Notes under the pieces: model-generated
What the model saw: the letters and a program-made list of their open reading frames with translations, nothing else
Told to the model about the DNA's origin: nothing
Databases searched by the model: none
NCBI GenBank assembly: GCA_003278095.1
Contig: QCHB01000002.1
Span: 1-64,000, forward strand
Reading direction: 5' to 3'
Length of the DNA: 64,000 nucleotides
From: SAR116 cluster bacterium AG-390-L20
GTDB taxonomy: Bacteria > Pseudomonadota > Alphaproteobacteria > Puniceispirillales > Marisalimonadaceae
In this document: positions 36,875 to 46,178 of the stretch, in pieces
How the letters are laid out: each line of letters begins with the position of its first letter
Position numbering within the stretch: the stretch's first letter is position 1
Position numbers and translations under genes: made by a program

Positions 36875-37589
36875 ATGCAAATCAACAAAATAAAAACAGA
36901 AATTGCAGAAATGTTATCAGATGTTTTTGATGGAGCCACAATTATGGTTGGAGGTTTTGGAGAAGCGGGAAGCCCAATAGAACTTCTTCATGGTTTGATT
37001 GATCATGGAGCTAAAGATCTCACTATTATTGCTAATAACTCTGGAAATGGACGAGTTGGCCTTGGTGCATTAATCGGTCAAAAACAGGTTAAAAAAGTAA
37101 TTTGTTCATTTGCTAGATCAGCCAAAGGTATAACTTTTCAAGAACTATACAACAAGGGTGAAATAGAATTAGAAGTTGTCCCACAAGGCACTTTAGCAGA
37201 AAGAATTAGAGCTGCGGGATCAGGTATACCTGCATTCTATACTGCAACAGCGGTTGGAACTCCTTTAGCAATTGGAAAAGAAGAAAAAATCTTTAATGGC
37301 AAAAAGTATATTTTGGAAGAGGCCCTCAATGCAGATTTTGCACTAATAAAGGCTGATGTATCAGATAGATATGGTAATCTGACTTTTAAAAAAAACTGCA
37401 AGAAATTTTAATCCTATAATGTGTATGGCAGCAAAACAATCTTTAATTCAAGTAAGAAAACTTATAGAACCTCATCAAACTAATCCAGAAAATGTTATAA
37501 CCCCAGGTATATTTGTAAAAAAGATAATTGAAATTGATAATCCTATTATTGAAACAAATGCAATTGAGGAGGGAATGATATATCCATGA
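36875..37589 (+). pseudogene. pcaI: 3-oxoadipate CoA-transferase subunit A with a +1 homopolymer frameshift
   Basis: The frame from ATG 36875 encodes a normal CoA-transferase A subunit (MVGGFGEAGSPIELLHGLID, VVPQGTLAERIRAAGSGIPA, NADFALIKADVSDRYGNLTF) but stops at 37411 after 178 residues. The shifted frame then gives TARNFNPIMCMAAKQSLIQV, NPENVITPGIFVKKIIEI and ends at a TGA (37587-37589) that overlaps the pcaJ ATG in the usual ATGA coupling. The break is a run of eight A at 37388-37395, with seven restoring the frame (715 bases, one too many). The preserved coupling and otherwise intact code suggest a sequencing indel, a very recent mutation or slippage, and not a decayed gene. Confidence 0.87.
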
Positions 37590-38242
37590 CAAAAAAAAAT
37601 TTTACGAATGCAGAAAAGGGATGGGAAAGGGGAGTTATCGCTTCCAAAATAGCAAATGATCTTCCACACGCATCATATGTAAATTTAGGGATAGGAATGC
37701 CAGAACTAGTTTCACAACACATCAAAGATGATCGTGAAATCATTTATCATTCAGAAAATGGTCTTTTGGGAATGGGACCAACTCCTAACGAAAATGAAAT
37801 TGATTTTGATTTAATTAATGCAGGCAAAAAACCAGTTACAATTTTACCTGGTGGTAGTTTTTGTCACCATGCAGATAGTTTTTCCATGATAAGAGGTGGA
37901 CATATTGATTATTGTGTGCTCGGAGCTATGGAGGTTTCCATAAATGGTGATTTAGCAAATTGGTCCACCGGCAAAGGTATTCCAGCTGTTGGTGGAGCAA
38001 TGGATTTAGTAGCTGGAGCCAAAAACGTCTTTGTAATGACTCAACATTTAACTAAAGAAGGGAAACCTAAGCTAGTTGAAAAATGCACATTGCCATTAAC
38101 GGGGTCAGGAGTGGTATCCAGAGTTTATACAGATTATGCTGTTATAGATATTACTAAAGAAGGTTTTAAAATTGTTGAAATAAATGAAAATCTATCAATA
38201 GAATATTTACAAACGGTTACTGAAGGCAGAGTTTATCAATAA
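37586..38242 (+). CDS. pcaJ: 3-oxoadipate CoA-transferase subunit B
   Basis: This 218-residue beta subunit has the catalytic glutamate in HSENGLLGMGP (the Glu forms the covalent CoA ester in this family). Other markers are DLINAGKKPVTILPGGSFCH, SMIRGGHIDYCVLGAMEVS, GDLANWSTGKGIPAVGGAMD and TGSGVVSRVYTDYAVID. These match PcaJ/ScoB transferases that move CoA from succinyl-CoA to 3-oxoadipate or a related 3-oxo acid. The product would be thiolysed to acetyl-CoA and succinyl-CoA. The start overlaps the restored frame of pcaI. Confidence 0.88.
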   Translation: MTKKNFTNAEKGWERGVIASKIANDLPHASYVNLGIGMPELVSQHIKDDREIIYHSENGLLGMGPTPNENEIDFDLINAGKKPVTILPGGSFCHHADSFSMIRGGHIDYCVLGAMEVSINGDLANWSTGKGIPAVGGAMDLVAGAKNVFVMTQHLTKEGKPKLVEKCTLPLTGSGVVSRVYTDYAVIDITKEGFKIVEINENLSIEYLQTVTEGRVYQ

Positions 38243-38249
38243 TTTTGTT

Positions 38250-38954
38250 TTAATCGTAATAAACAACTTGACCACTATTTAAATAATCTAAAGCTTTTTG
38301 AGATATCTTAAGTCCATTAGACACTTTAACATCCATAGCATTTTCAACCTCAACAATTCTTTCAAGCTTTTTAATTACTTCATCAATTTTATCAAATGGA
38401 ACAACTGTAACTCCATCGGTATCAGCAACAATAATATCACCACTATTTATAGTTTTTCCTCCTATATCGATAGAAAAACCAATTTTTGAAGGACCACTAT
38501 TATAAGGTGAGTTTGGATTTAATCCTGTACAAAAACAATCTAAACCAGTTTCAATAATTCCATTTAAGTCTCTCATAGGTCCATCAGTAACAAGTCCTAC
38601 TCCTCCATTATTTTTTATCATTCCAGCTATTCTATCGCCGACCGCGGCAGTTCCTTGAAAACCACTTACACTATTAACAACAATGTCGCCTTCTTGTATT
38701 TCACTTAAAGCTATAGCCATTCCTAAAACGTCAGCAGCCCCAGAAAAAACAGTCAATGCTGGCCCCACAATATGATTTACAATCTTTCCAGGAATTAAAA
38801 GGGGTTTTATCGAAGGGTCTAATGCAGCGTAACCATCTAGCGCATCACAAATAAAACCGGTTGGAACATCCTTGAAATAATTGAGTTGTTCTTTGTTGGG
38901 TCTGTTTCTGCTAGCAGGTTTTTTGATTTGTATCAAAGGAGGATTTTCAATCAT
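38250..38954 (-). CDS. RraA-like family protein (HMG/CHA aldolase-like)
   Basis: A 234-residue RraA-fold protein. The family segment GDIVVNSVSGFQGTAAVGDR and GGVGLVTDGPMRDL contain the metal/substrate-binding residues seen in 4-hydroxy-4-methyl-2-oxoglutarate/oxaloacetate aldolases. GDIIVADTDGVTVVPFDKID is also typical. These aldolases cleave 4-carboxy-4-hydroxy-2-oxoadipate-type intermediates to pyruvate or decarboxylate oxaloacetate. It is convergent with pcaJ (7-base gap) and divergent from the 2-hydroxy-acid oxidase gene. Confidence 0.82.
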   Translation of the reverse strand: MIENPPLIQIKKPASRNRPNKEQLNYFKDVPTGFICDALDGYAALDPSIKPLLIPGKIVNHIVGPALTVFSGAADVLGMAIALSEIQEGDIVVNSVSGFQGTAAVGDRIAGMIKNNGGVGLVTDGPMRDLNGIIETGLDCFCTGLNPNSPYNSGPSKIGFSIDIGGKTINSGDIIVADTDGVTVVPFDKIDEVIKKLERIVEVENAMDVKVSNGLKISQKALDYLNSGQVVYYD

Positions 38955-39047
38955 TAATTATACTCACTTAATTTTATTTTTGATTTAATTAATAATTTAA
39001 CTATAAAATATTTAATACACAACTTTTATAAACTTCAGGAGAAATCT

Positions 39048-40229
39048 TTGTCTAACCTAGTTGATAAATATCCAAGAGTTAGTGATATGGTTAATGTTGC
39101 AAAAAGGAGAATGCCATATTTTGCTGCAGAATACTTATTTGCAGGTACTGGTTATGATGAGGCTTTAGAAAATAATAGAAAGATCTTTAACCGGATTTTT
39201 TTAGTTCCTCAGTATTTAAAGGGGACCGTAAACCCAAATTTAAAAACTAAATTATTTGATTATGAATATGACGCACCTTTTGGTATGGCTCCTGTGGGAA
39301 TGACTAGTTTAATGTGGCCGGGTGCAGAAATAGCATTATCAAAAATGTCCGTTAAAAATAACATTCCTTATTCATTATCGACAGTTGCGTGTGCTTCAGT
39401 TGAAGATGTTGGTAAACATCTTAATGGTATGGGTTGGTTTCAGTTATATCCTCCTGCGGACAAAGCCATAAGAAATGACTTATTAAAAAGGGCAAAAAAT
39501 GCTGGCTTTAAAACCTTAATCGTTACTGCCGACATACCCGCATCTAGCAGAAGAGAAAGGCTTAGAATGGCAGGAGTATCAGTGCCTCCTAAAAATAATT
39601 TAAGAACTTTCTTTCAAGCAGCAATATGTCCATCATGGTCAATTGGGACGCTTATAAATGGTATTCCAGCATTTGGGACTATGGATCAATATAGTGATGG
39701 TAGTTGGCATGGAAACGCAAAGTCTAAAGCAGGATTTGCTGGAAGTCAGATGCAACGTTATTTAGATTGGGATTATCTAAAAGAAGTTAGGGATCTATGG
39801 AGTGGTCCAATCATCCTAAAAGGCTTAATGGATGTAAACGACGCAGTTCAAGCAAGTAAAATTATTGATGCTATTTATATTTCAAATCATGGAGGAAGGC
39901 AAATTGATATTGCTCCAAGTCCATTACAAGTATTACCAGAAATAAGAAAAAAAATAGGGTCAAAATTTCCAATAATTATAGATTCAGGCTTTTATTCTGG
40001 CCAAGATATAAGTAAAGGCTTAATGCTTGGCGCTGATTTTATAATGACTGGTCGACCATTTATTATTGGACTTGCTGCATTAGGAGGCAAAGGAGCTGAT
40101 CACGTACATGATATATTAAAAGACGAACTATCAAATGTAATGGAACAAATTTGTTCGAAGGATATAAAAGAATTGAAATCACAAAAGGTAGTTCTCGGAA
40201 ATGATTTTTATTTAAGAAATCCTAATTAA
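39048..40229 (+). CDS. Alpha-hydroxy-acid oxidising FMN enzyme
   Basis: This 393-residue FMN-dependent enzyme of the LldD/glycolate oxidase family starts at a TTG preceded by AGGAGA; no ATG lies in a better position. Family sites are APFGMAPVGMTSLMWPGAE, TLIVTADIPASSRRER, catalytic His and Arg in ISNHGGRQID, and the FMN phosphate site IIIDSGFYSGQDISKGLMLG then ADFIMTGRPF. It oxidises 2-hydroxy acids (lactate, glycolate, mandelate type) to 2-oxo acids. It faces a ThDP-dependent enzyme gene with 3 bases between their ends. Confidence 0.85.
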   Translation: MSNLVDKYPRVSDMVNVAKRRMPYFAAEYLFAGTGYDEALENNRKIFNRIFLVPQYLKGTVNPNLKTKLFDYEYDAPFGMAPVGMTSLMWPGAEIALSKMSVKNNIPYSLSTVACASVEDVGKHLNGMGWFQLYPPADKAIRNDLLKRAKNAGFKTLIVTADIPASSRRERLRMAGVSVPPKNNLRTFFQAAICPSWSIGTLINGIPAFGTMDQYSDGSWHGNAKSKAGFAGSQMQRYLDWDYLKEVRDLWSGPIILKGLMDVNDAVQASKIIDAIYISNHGGRQIDIAPSPLQVLPEIRKKIGSKFPIIIDSGFYSGQDISKGLMLGADFIMTGRPFIIGLAALGGKGADHVHDILKDELSNVMEQICSKDIKELKSQKVVLGNDFYLRNPN

Positions 40230-40232
40230 TAA

Positions 40233-41897
40233 TTATAATGAGTTGAAGCGCTTCCCAGGTAATACCATCTCAGACCCAGTTTTAATATGAAGTAAAGCTG
40301 GAAGTTTATTCTTATTTGCCCAATTATTAGCTTCTACAAATAATTCATAAAAATCTTCGGTGTTTTCAACTGTATAACCTTTACCACCCATGGCGTTTGC
40401 TAAATCAGAAAAGTTTGGGTTGACTAATCCAGTATGTTTATAATTTCCTTTATAATTTTTATGCTGATGCATTCTAATTGTTCCGTACATCTCATTATCT
40501 ACTACTAATACAATTACAGCAGCATTATATTGAACGGCTGTGGCATATTCATTTTCAGTCATTTGAAAACACCCATCACCTGCAAGAGCTATAACCATAT
40601 TGTCAGGAAATCTTAATTTAGCTGCTATTGCAGCTGGCAGTCCGTATCCCATTGAACCAGAAATTGGCGCAAGTTGCGTCTTAACTTTTGTAAACCTAAA
40701 TAATCTATGACCCCAAACAGCATAGTTACCAGCCCCATTAGTAATAATTGTATTAGGATCTAAATGTTTTCTGAGAGTTCTAAAAGCTGATGTTAGGTCA
40801 ACACCTGAATTAGGAGCTTCTAAAGGCATATCGCCCCATTCAATATATTCTTCGTGAGATTTAACTGCATTAAGTTCATTATTAGAATTGGGTTTTGTAT
40901 TTAGACCCTTCAATGCGTTGTTAAGTATGTTCACAAATGCTATTGGATTTGACACAATTCCAAGATGAGGTTTATAAATTCTTCCTATTTCATCTGAACC
41001 TGGATGAATATGGATAAACTTTTTATTATGTTCTGGAATACCCAACAATGTAAAACTTTGCGAAGGGTTTTCGCTTAATCTACCACCTAACAATACTAGA
41101 TAATCACTATTGTTAATTCGATTGATTAATTTTGGATTTACACCAAGCCCGAGATCACCACCATAATTTTTATGTAAATTATTATAATAACTTTGTCTTC
41201 TATGAGATGTAATTATTGTTAATCCAAGCATTTCAGAAATAGATACTAAATCTTTTTCAGCTTCTTGAGACCATATTGATCCCCCTAAAACAACAATTGG
41301 GTTTTTAGCTTCTTTTATTTCTTCAATAAATTGTGCAAGATCCTTTGTTGTAGGAGCAGACATCAATTGATCAATGAACTCTAATGGTTTTTTATCTGTT
41401 TTTTCAGTCAGCATGTTTTCTGGTAGTGCTATTATAACAGGTCCAGGTCTTCCTGACATAGCTGTGTGATAAGCTCGTGAGAAGATTTCTGATAATCTGT
41501 CAGATTGCTGAACTTCAATTACTAATTTTGCCATACCACCATAAAATTGTTGATAATCAACTTCTTGGAAAGCATCTCGGCCATACATTTCCTTACCAAT
41601 TTGGCCTACAAATAATATCATAGGAGTACTATCTTGCTGCGCAATATGTATTCCTGATGCAGCATTTGTAGCTCCTGGGCCTCTAGTTACAAAAGCAATA
41701 CCAGGCCTGCCAGTAAGCTTACCATCGGCTTCAGCCATCATTGACGCCGCACCTTCGTGTTTACAAAGAATTGTTTCTATAGATGTTTCTTGGAGACCAT
41801 TCATTACCGAAAGGTAGCTTTCGCCTGGAACGCAAAACACTCTATCAACTTTTTGTTTTTCAAGTAATTTTACTAAAAGTGATCCAGCTTCTTGCAT
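40233..41897 (-). CDS. Thiamine diphosphate enzyme, acetolactate synthase-like large subunit
   Basis: A 554-residue ThDP enzyme with the three usual domains: the N-terminal Pyr domain with catalytic Glu in ILCKHEGAASMMAEADGKLT, a central domain, and the C-terminal PP domain with the metal motif GDGCFQMTENEYATAVQYNA ending in VVDNEMYGTI. Such proteins are annotated as acetolactate synthase, but many are 2-oxo-acid decarboxylases or lyases. The pairing with a 2-hydroxy-acid oxidase suggests action on 2-oxo acids. It is 3 bases after the small AtuA-related gene, thus in one operon with the AtuA pair. Confidence 0.83.
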   Translation of the reverse strand: MQEAGSLLVKLLEKQKVDRVFCVPGESYLSVMNGLQETSIETILCKHEGAASMMAEADGKLTGRPGIAFVTRGPGATNAASGIHIAQQDSTPMILFVGQIGKEMYGRDAFQEVDYQQFYGGMAKLVIEVQQSDRLSEIFSRAYHTAMSGRPGPVIIALPENMLTEKTDKKPLEFIDQLMSAPTTKDLAQFIEEIKEAKNPIVVLGGSIWSQEAEKDLVSISEMLGLTIITSHRRQSYYNNLHKNYGGDLGLGVNPKLINRINNSDYLVLLGGRLSENPSQSFTLLGIPEHNKKFIHIHPGSDEIGRIYKPHLGIVSNPIAFVNILNNALKGLNTKPNSNNELNAVKSHEEYIEWGDMPLEAPNSGVDLTSAFRTLRKHLDPNTIITNGAGNYAVWGHRLFRFTKVKTQLAPISGSMGYGLPAAIAAKLRFPDNMVIALAGDGCFQMTENEYATAVQYNAAVIVLVVDNEMYGTIRMHQHKNYKGNYKHTGLVNPNFSDLANAMGGKGYTVENTEDFYELFVEANNWANKNKLPALLHIKTGSEMVLPGKRFNSL

Positions 41898-41900
41898 TTT

Positions 41901-42275
41901 TCATTCCTTAAAATTTTTTAAATATGGTGAATTAGAGGGTATCATGTCTTCACTAATAGGTAAAATTAGCTCGTGAAGTAGATGTGAAGATAAAGTTTTA
42001 CCGTGTCTATCAAGTCTTAAGGAGCTATTAACACCACCCCCAAGAGCACTTTGAATTACAAAATTTAATGCTTTTAGAGATGGGAGTTCAAATCTTTTAA
42101 CTTGAGTTGCACCTAAATGACTGAAAATATCCAATACTCTTTCTTCAGTAGCAAGATCATTTATTACCTTCCATCCACTATCTAAATAAGCAATAAGTGA
42201 AATATTAGATACATCTCCTTTATCACCAGCTCTAGCATGAGCAATTGCATGAACAGGTAAGTCTAATATAATCAT
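41901..42275 (-). CDS. AtuA-related small protein (AtuA C-terminal ferredoxin-like domain)
   Basis: A 124-residue protein with the family opening VHAIAHARAGDKGDVSNISL and the mid segment LNFVIQSALGGGVNSSLRLD. It corresponds to the C-terminal part of longer AtuA proteins and is encoded here as a separate gene directly after the AtuA-like gene (18-base gap). The molecular role is unknown. In Pseudomonas the Atu proteins serve acyclic terpene utilisation together with a carboxylase. Confidence 0.8.
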   Translation of the reverse strand: MIILDLPVHAIAHARAGDKGDVSNISLIAYLDSGWKVINDLATEERVLDIFSHLGATQVKRFELPSLKALNFVIQSALGGGVNSSLRLDRHGKTLSSHLLHELILPISEDMIPSNSPYLKNFKE

Positions 42276-42293
42276 AATTGCCTCAAAAGAATT

Positions 42294-43658
42294 TTATATA
42301 ATTTTAATTTGAATGTTGGGGTCAACAATGTCTCTGTTAACTAAAATAGATGCAGTTGATGATTGAGGTGTTACATATCCACGTCCTCCACCTCCAGCAG
42401 CAGGTCCACAACAATATAATGACATGACTTCATCAACCATTTGTTGTGCTTGATCTTTTTTAGGATATATTGCGGAAGTTCTTACTCTGTAATCACCATT
42501 TTCAGGAAGATGATAAGAAGATGTTTCATCCATAGAATAATGAACTGATCCAGCACCAATAATTTCAACTCTCAACTGTCCTTGTAATCCTAAAATTTGA
42601 ATTCTTTCACTAATTACTTCACCTGCAAGCTTTGCTCGTGCAAGTGCATTCGGTCCCGCATAGCTTATTTCAGCTTCACCCATAAATCCATTATCACAAC
42701 AAATAGTAGCTTTTAGTTTTTCAGGAGATTTTTTACCTCTACCTCCTTTAACTAAAATTCTATTTTCTCCATTGTTTTCTAAAGTTAAACTTGTCATGTC
42801 AGCCGTTACATCTGGGACTAAGTAATTAGAAGGATCATGTGTCTCGTACAACAATTGTTCTGTAACCGTTGCTTGACTGACTAGACCACCTGTTCCGTCA
42901 GGTTTTGTAATAATAAATGAACCATCTTGATTAACTTCTGCTATGGGAAAACCAACGTTAGCCAGATTAGGTACGTCTTTGAAGCCAGGGTCAGCAAAAT
43001 AAGCTCCAGTTACTTGGGCTCCACATTCTAGAAGATGGCCACAAATTGTACCTGAGCCAATCAAATTTAATTCATTTTCTTTCCATTTAAATTCGTATAA
43101 CAAGGGTCCTAAGGCAAGAGCACTGTCAACTGTCCTACCAACAATTACAATGTCAGCACCCATCTCTAAAGCTTCAGCAATGGGTTGAGCTCCAAGATAT
43201 ACGTTAGCTGCAGTAATTTTGTTATTAGAAAAATCCAAACCTTCCATTGTTGGACTATTTAGTATTTCATCGTTAGACATGTATTCTAATAAATCATCAC
43301 CTAAAACAACACCAATTTTAGGTTTTTTAGTATTTTGTTTTTTTGCTATTTTAAGTATTCTTTTAGCCGCACCCATAGGATTTGCAGCACCAATATTTGA
43401 AATTATTTTTATATTATTTTCGAGGCAATCATCAAGAATTGGACTTATATAAGAATCTAAAAATGGTGAATAACCTTCCTCAGGATTTTTTAATCTAAAT
43501 TGTTGGGCTATAGCAAGGGTTCTTTCTGCAAGGACTTCAAACATTAAATATTTAGGAGCATTTATTTTTTTTTTAAATTCGTTTATAATTGGAATTGATG
43601 CATCAAATCTATCACCTGAAAATCCAGCGCCACAGCCAATAAAAACTTTTTCTGTCAT
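42294..43658 (-). CDS. AtuA family protein (acyclic terpene utilisation, DUF1446)
   Basis: A 454-residue protein with FIGCGAGFSGDRFDASI at the N-terminus, LMFEVLAERTLAIAQ, NIGAANPMGAAKRILKIA, DIVIVGRTVDSALALGPL and LAYGPNALARAKL-like segments (here ISYAGPNALARAKLAGEVIS). These identify the AtuA/DUF1446 family. The biochemical activity is unknown. It forms an operon with the small AtuA-related gene and the ThDP enzyme. No biotin carboxylase or carboxyltransferase (AtuC/AtuF) is near, so terpene use is doubtful. Confidence 0.83.
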   Translation of the reverse strand: MTEKVFIGCGAGFSGDRFDASIPIINEFKKKINAPKYLMFEVLAERTLAIAQQFRLKNPEEGYSPFLDSYISPILDDCLENNIKIISNIGAANPMGAAKRILKIAKKQNTKKPKIGVVLGDDLLEYMSNDEILNSPTMEGLDFSNNKITAANVYLGAQPIAEALEMGADIVIVGRTVDSALALGPLLYEFKWKENELNLIGSGTICGHLLECGAQVTGAYFADPGFKDVPNLANVGFPIAEVNQDGSFIITKPDGTGGLVSQATVTEQLLYETHDPSNYLVPDVTADMTSLTLENNGENRILVKGGRGKKSPEKLKATICCDNGFMGEAEISYAGPNALARAKLAGEVISERIQILGLQGQLRVEIIGAGSVHYSMDETSSYHLPENGDYRVRTSAIYPKKDQAQQMVDEVMSLYCCGPAAGGGGRGYVTPQSSTASILVNRDIVDPNIQIKII

Positions 43659-43773
43659 AATAAAATCTTCTAATAAAAAACTTTGATTTTTGTATTTATA
43701 TTTAACTTAAAATGATAAGATTTTAATAAATTTTTAATAAATATACCTAGTCTAATTAAAAAAGGAAATAAAA

Positions 43774-44514
43774 ATGTCAAAAATTGCAATGGTTACAGGA
43801 GCAGGAACAGGAGTTGGCAGGAGAGTTTCTGAAGTATTATCAAAAGAAGATTTCATTGTTTATTTAATAGGAAGAAGAAAAGATAAATTAATTGAAACAC
43901 AACAGAGATGTACTGGCATAACTGAAGTAATGTCGTGTGACGTAAGTGATCAAATTTCGGTAGAAAATGTATTCAAAATTATAGAAAAAAAGCACGAAAG
44001 AATTGATGTTTTATTTAATAATGCAGGGATAGGTGTGCCGGCACAATCAATAGACGAAATGCCATTTGAAAACTGGAAAAGTGTCGTAGACATTAATTTA
44101 AATGGAATGTTTCTATGCGCTAAATATGCTTTTGCTCTGATGAGAAAACAAAAACCTCAAGGTGGTAGAATAATAAATAATGGCAGTGTGTCTTCAGTTA
44201 CTCCCAGACCAGGAAGCATACCATATACAGCAACCAAACACGCTGTTACAGGAATGACTAAGACAATTTCATTGGATGGAAGAAAATATGACATTGCATG
44301 TAGTCAAATTGATATTGGAAACGCTGAAACGCCAATGACACAGAGAATGAAAGAGGGGGTTCCTCAGGCCAATGGTAATATGGATATTGAGCCAGTTATA
44401 GACTCTCTGCACATAGCAGAAGCAGTTTTATACATGGCTAACTTACCTGTAACGGTAAATGTTCTAAATATGACTGTAATGGCAAATAAAATGCCATTTG
44501 TAGGTAGAGGTTAA
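43774..44514 (+). CDS. Short-chain dehydrogenase/reductase
   Basis: A 246-residue classical SDR with VTGAGTGVGRRVSE (cofactor), NNAGIGVPAQS and active-site Ser and YTATK in SVSSVTPRPGSIPYTATKHA. Substrate unknown. It is convergent with the 3-hydroxyisobutyrate-dehydrogenase-like gene, 3 bases apart, and divergent from the AtuA gene. Confidence 0.85.
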   Translation: MSKIAMVTGAGTGVGRRVSEVLSKEDFIVYLIGRRKDKLIETQQRCTGITEVMSCDVSDQISVENVFKIIEKKHERIDVLFNNAGIGVPAQSIDEMPFENWKSVVDINLNGMFLCAKYAFALMRKQKPQGGRIINNGSVSSVTPRPGSIPYTATKHAVTGMTKTISLDGRKYDIACSQIDIGNAETPMTQRMKEGVPQANGNMDIEPVIDSLHIAEAVLYMANLPVTVNVLNMTVMANKMPFVGRG

Positions 44515-44517
44515 TCT

Positions 44518-45402
44518 TTAACTAAAATATTTTTTCATTACCGGAAAATATAAGTCTTTGTCACCATTTTTAATTGAAGTTTTTAAGAGATTTTCTGCTG
44601 ATAATGCTCCAGGCATTTTAACATTGAGTTTTTGACCTAACTCTAAAGCGTAAGATAAATCTTTGAGAGCATATTCTGAGGAGAACGCCGGTGAAGGAAA
44701 ATTATTTTTAGCAATACTTTTTAACCCATGGTTTCTAAGAGCAAAACTATCTCCAGAACATTTTGTAATATTTTCATATAAATTTTCAACGTTCATGCCG
44801 TATTGCTCAGCAATATTAGCTGCTTCACTTAATGCTACAACTGTTTCAAAAAGTATCATGTTATTCAATATTTTGGTAAGTTGTCCTGTTCCTGATTTTC
44901 CACAATGCAGAATATCCTTACCCATATATCTTAACACGGGCAGAATTTTATTATAAACATCTTTATCAGCCCCAACCATTATAGCTAAAGTTCCGTCAAT
45001 AGCAGCCTGTCTTGTTCTTGCAATGGGAGCATCAGCAAAATGGGCACCTTTTATTTTAATCTCATTTTCTAATTTAATCATTAAATCTGGTTGCGATGTT
45101 GACATATCGATAATAAACTGATTGATTTTTATATCAGAAATATATTTATCTTTACCATAATATAGGTCTCTAACAAAATCTCCTCCTGGTAAACATGTAA
45201 TAACCAAATCTGATAAAGTAAAAATTTCTCTAGTATCACTGGCTATTTTAGCACCTTGATTTACTAATTCTTTTTCTTTGTTGGCATTCAAATCTTTAAC
45301 TAAAACATTCCAATTTTTATTTTTAAGTAAGTTTTTACTCATGGAACAACCCATGACACCTAGTCCAATAAAACCTATAACTTTAATTTCTCTATCAATC
45401 AT
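44518..45402 (-). CDS. 3-hydroxyisobutyrate dehydrogenase-family NAD(P)-dependent oxidoreductase
   Basis: A 294-residue beta-hydroxyacid dehydrogenase. The cofactor site is IGFIGLGVMGCSMSKNL, the substrate motif is DAPIARTRQAAIDGTLAIM, and the catalytic Lys lies in GTGQLTKILNNM. Family members oxidise 3-hydroxyisobutyrate, tartronate semialdehyde or glyoxylate-related substrates. The neighbourhood (2-hydroxy-acid oxidase, ThDP enzyme) would fit tartronate semialdehyde-like chemistry. That is a guess. Confidence 0.85.
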   Translation of the reverse strand: MIDREIKVIGFIGLGVMGCSMSKNLLKNKNWNVLVKDLNANKEKELVNQGAKIASDTREIFTLSDLVITCLPGGDFVRDLYYGKDKYISDIKINQFIIDMSTSQPDLMIKLENEIKIKGAHFADAPIARTRQAAIDGTLAIMVGADKDVYNKILPVLRYMGKDILHCGKSGTGQLTKILNNMILFETVVALSEAANIAEQYGMNVENLYENITKCSGDSFALRNHGLKSIAKNNFPSPAFSSEYALKDLSYALELGQKLNVKMPGALSAENLLKTSIKNGDKDLYFPVMKKYFS

Positions 45403-45515
45403 ATTTCACCGTTAAATTGGGATTTTAATAAAATAATTAATTTAATAATATTCTATACATTTAATTTATATAGTTTATTTTAATCTACATTTTTTGTTAT
45501 AAATAGGAAAATATA

Positions 45516-46178
45516 ATGCACTACGATACCTTAAAAAATGAGCATGGTCTACCACATGACCCTTTCAAAGCAATTGTAGCCCCGAGGCCGATTGGTTGGA
45601 TTGGAAGTCGTTCTATAACAGGTGTTTATAATTTAGCTCCATATAGCTACTTTAATGCAATTGCAGATAAACCTCATTTTGTAATGTTTTCTTCGGTAGA
45701 TATTAAAGATTCAGTTAAAAATATAGAAGAAACAGGAGAGTTTACTGTTTCTTTGGCAACTGAAGATTTGTTTGATCATATGAATGGTAGTTCTGTTCCC
45801 GCAGATTCAAATATTGATGAATTTCAATTAGCAGGTTTAAAACCACAAATAGGTAAATTTGTTTCAGCACCATTTGTTTCTGAAGCATCTGCTGCTCTTG
45901 AATGCAAACATTGGAAAACAATAGACCTCCCAAATGTAGATAGAGACAAAGGAACAGGAAACTATGTAATATTTGGGCAGGTTGTTGGTATTTTTATAAA
46001 CGATAAGTTTATTAAAGATGGGCTGTTTAATGCTAGCGCAGCTAGGCCTTTGGTAAGGTTAGGTTATATGGATTACGGTGTTGTAGGTTCAGAAAACACA
46101 TTTACTAGGAACAGACCAAGATTAGGTAAAGATGGTAAATTACAACCTGTGGAAGAATGGGATGGAGTTTATAGATAA
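45516..46178 (+). CDS. Flavin reductase-like domain protein (DIM6/NTAB family)
   Basis: A 220-residue FMN-binding split-barrel protein with IVAPRPIGWIGSRSITGVYN and LAPYSYFNAIADKPHFVMFS, the FMN-binding core of the flavin reductase-like family. Members either reduce free flavin for two-component monooxygenases or are small flavoproteins of unknown role. It is the only such gene in the window and hence the only local candidate partner for the HpaB-family oxygenase, though 36 kb away. The next gene begins inside its end. Confidence 0.82.
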   Translation: MHYDTLKNEHGLPHDPFKAIVAPRPIGWIGSRSITGVYNLAPYSYFNAIADKPHFVMFSSVDIKDSVKNIEETGEFTVSLATEDLFDHMNGSSVPADSNIDEFQLAGLKPQIGKFVSAPFVSEASAALECKHWKTIDLPNVDRDKGTGNYVIFGQVVGIFINDKFIKDGLFNASAARPLVRLGYMDYGVVGSENTFTRNRPRLGKDGKLQPVEEWDGVYR

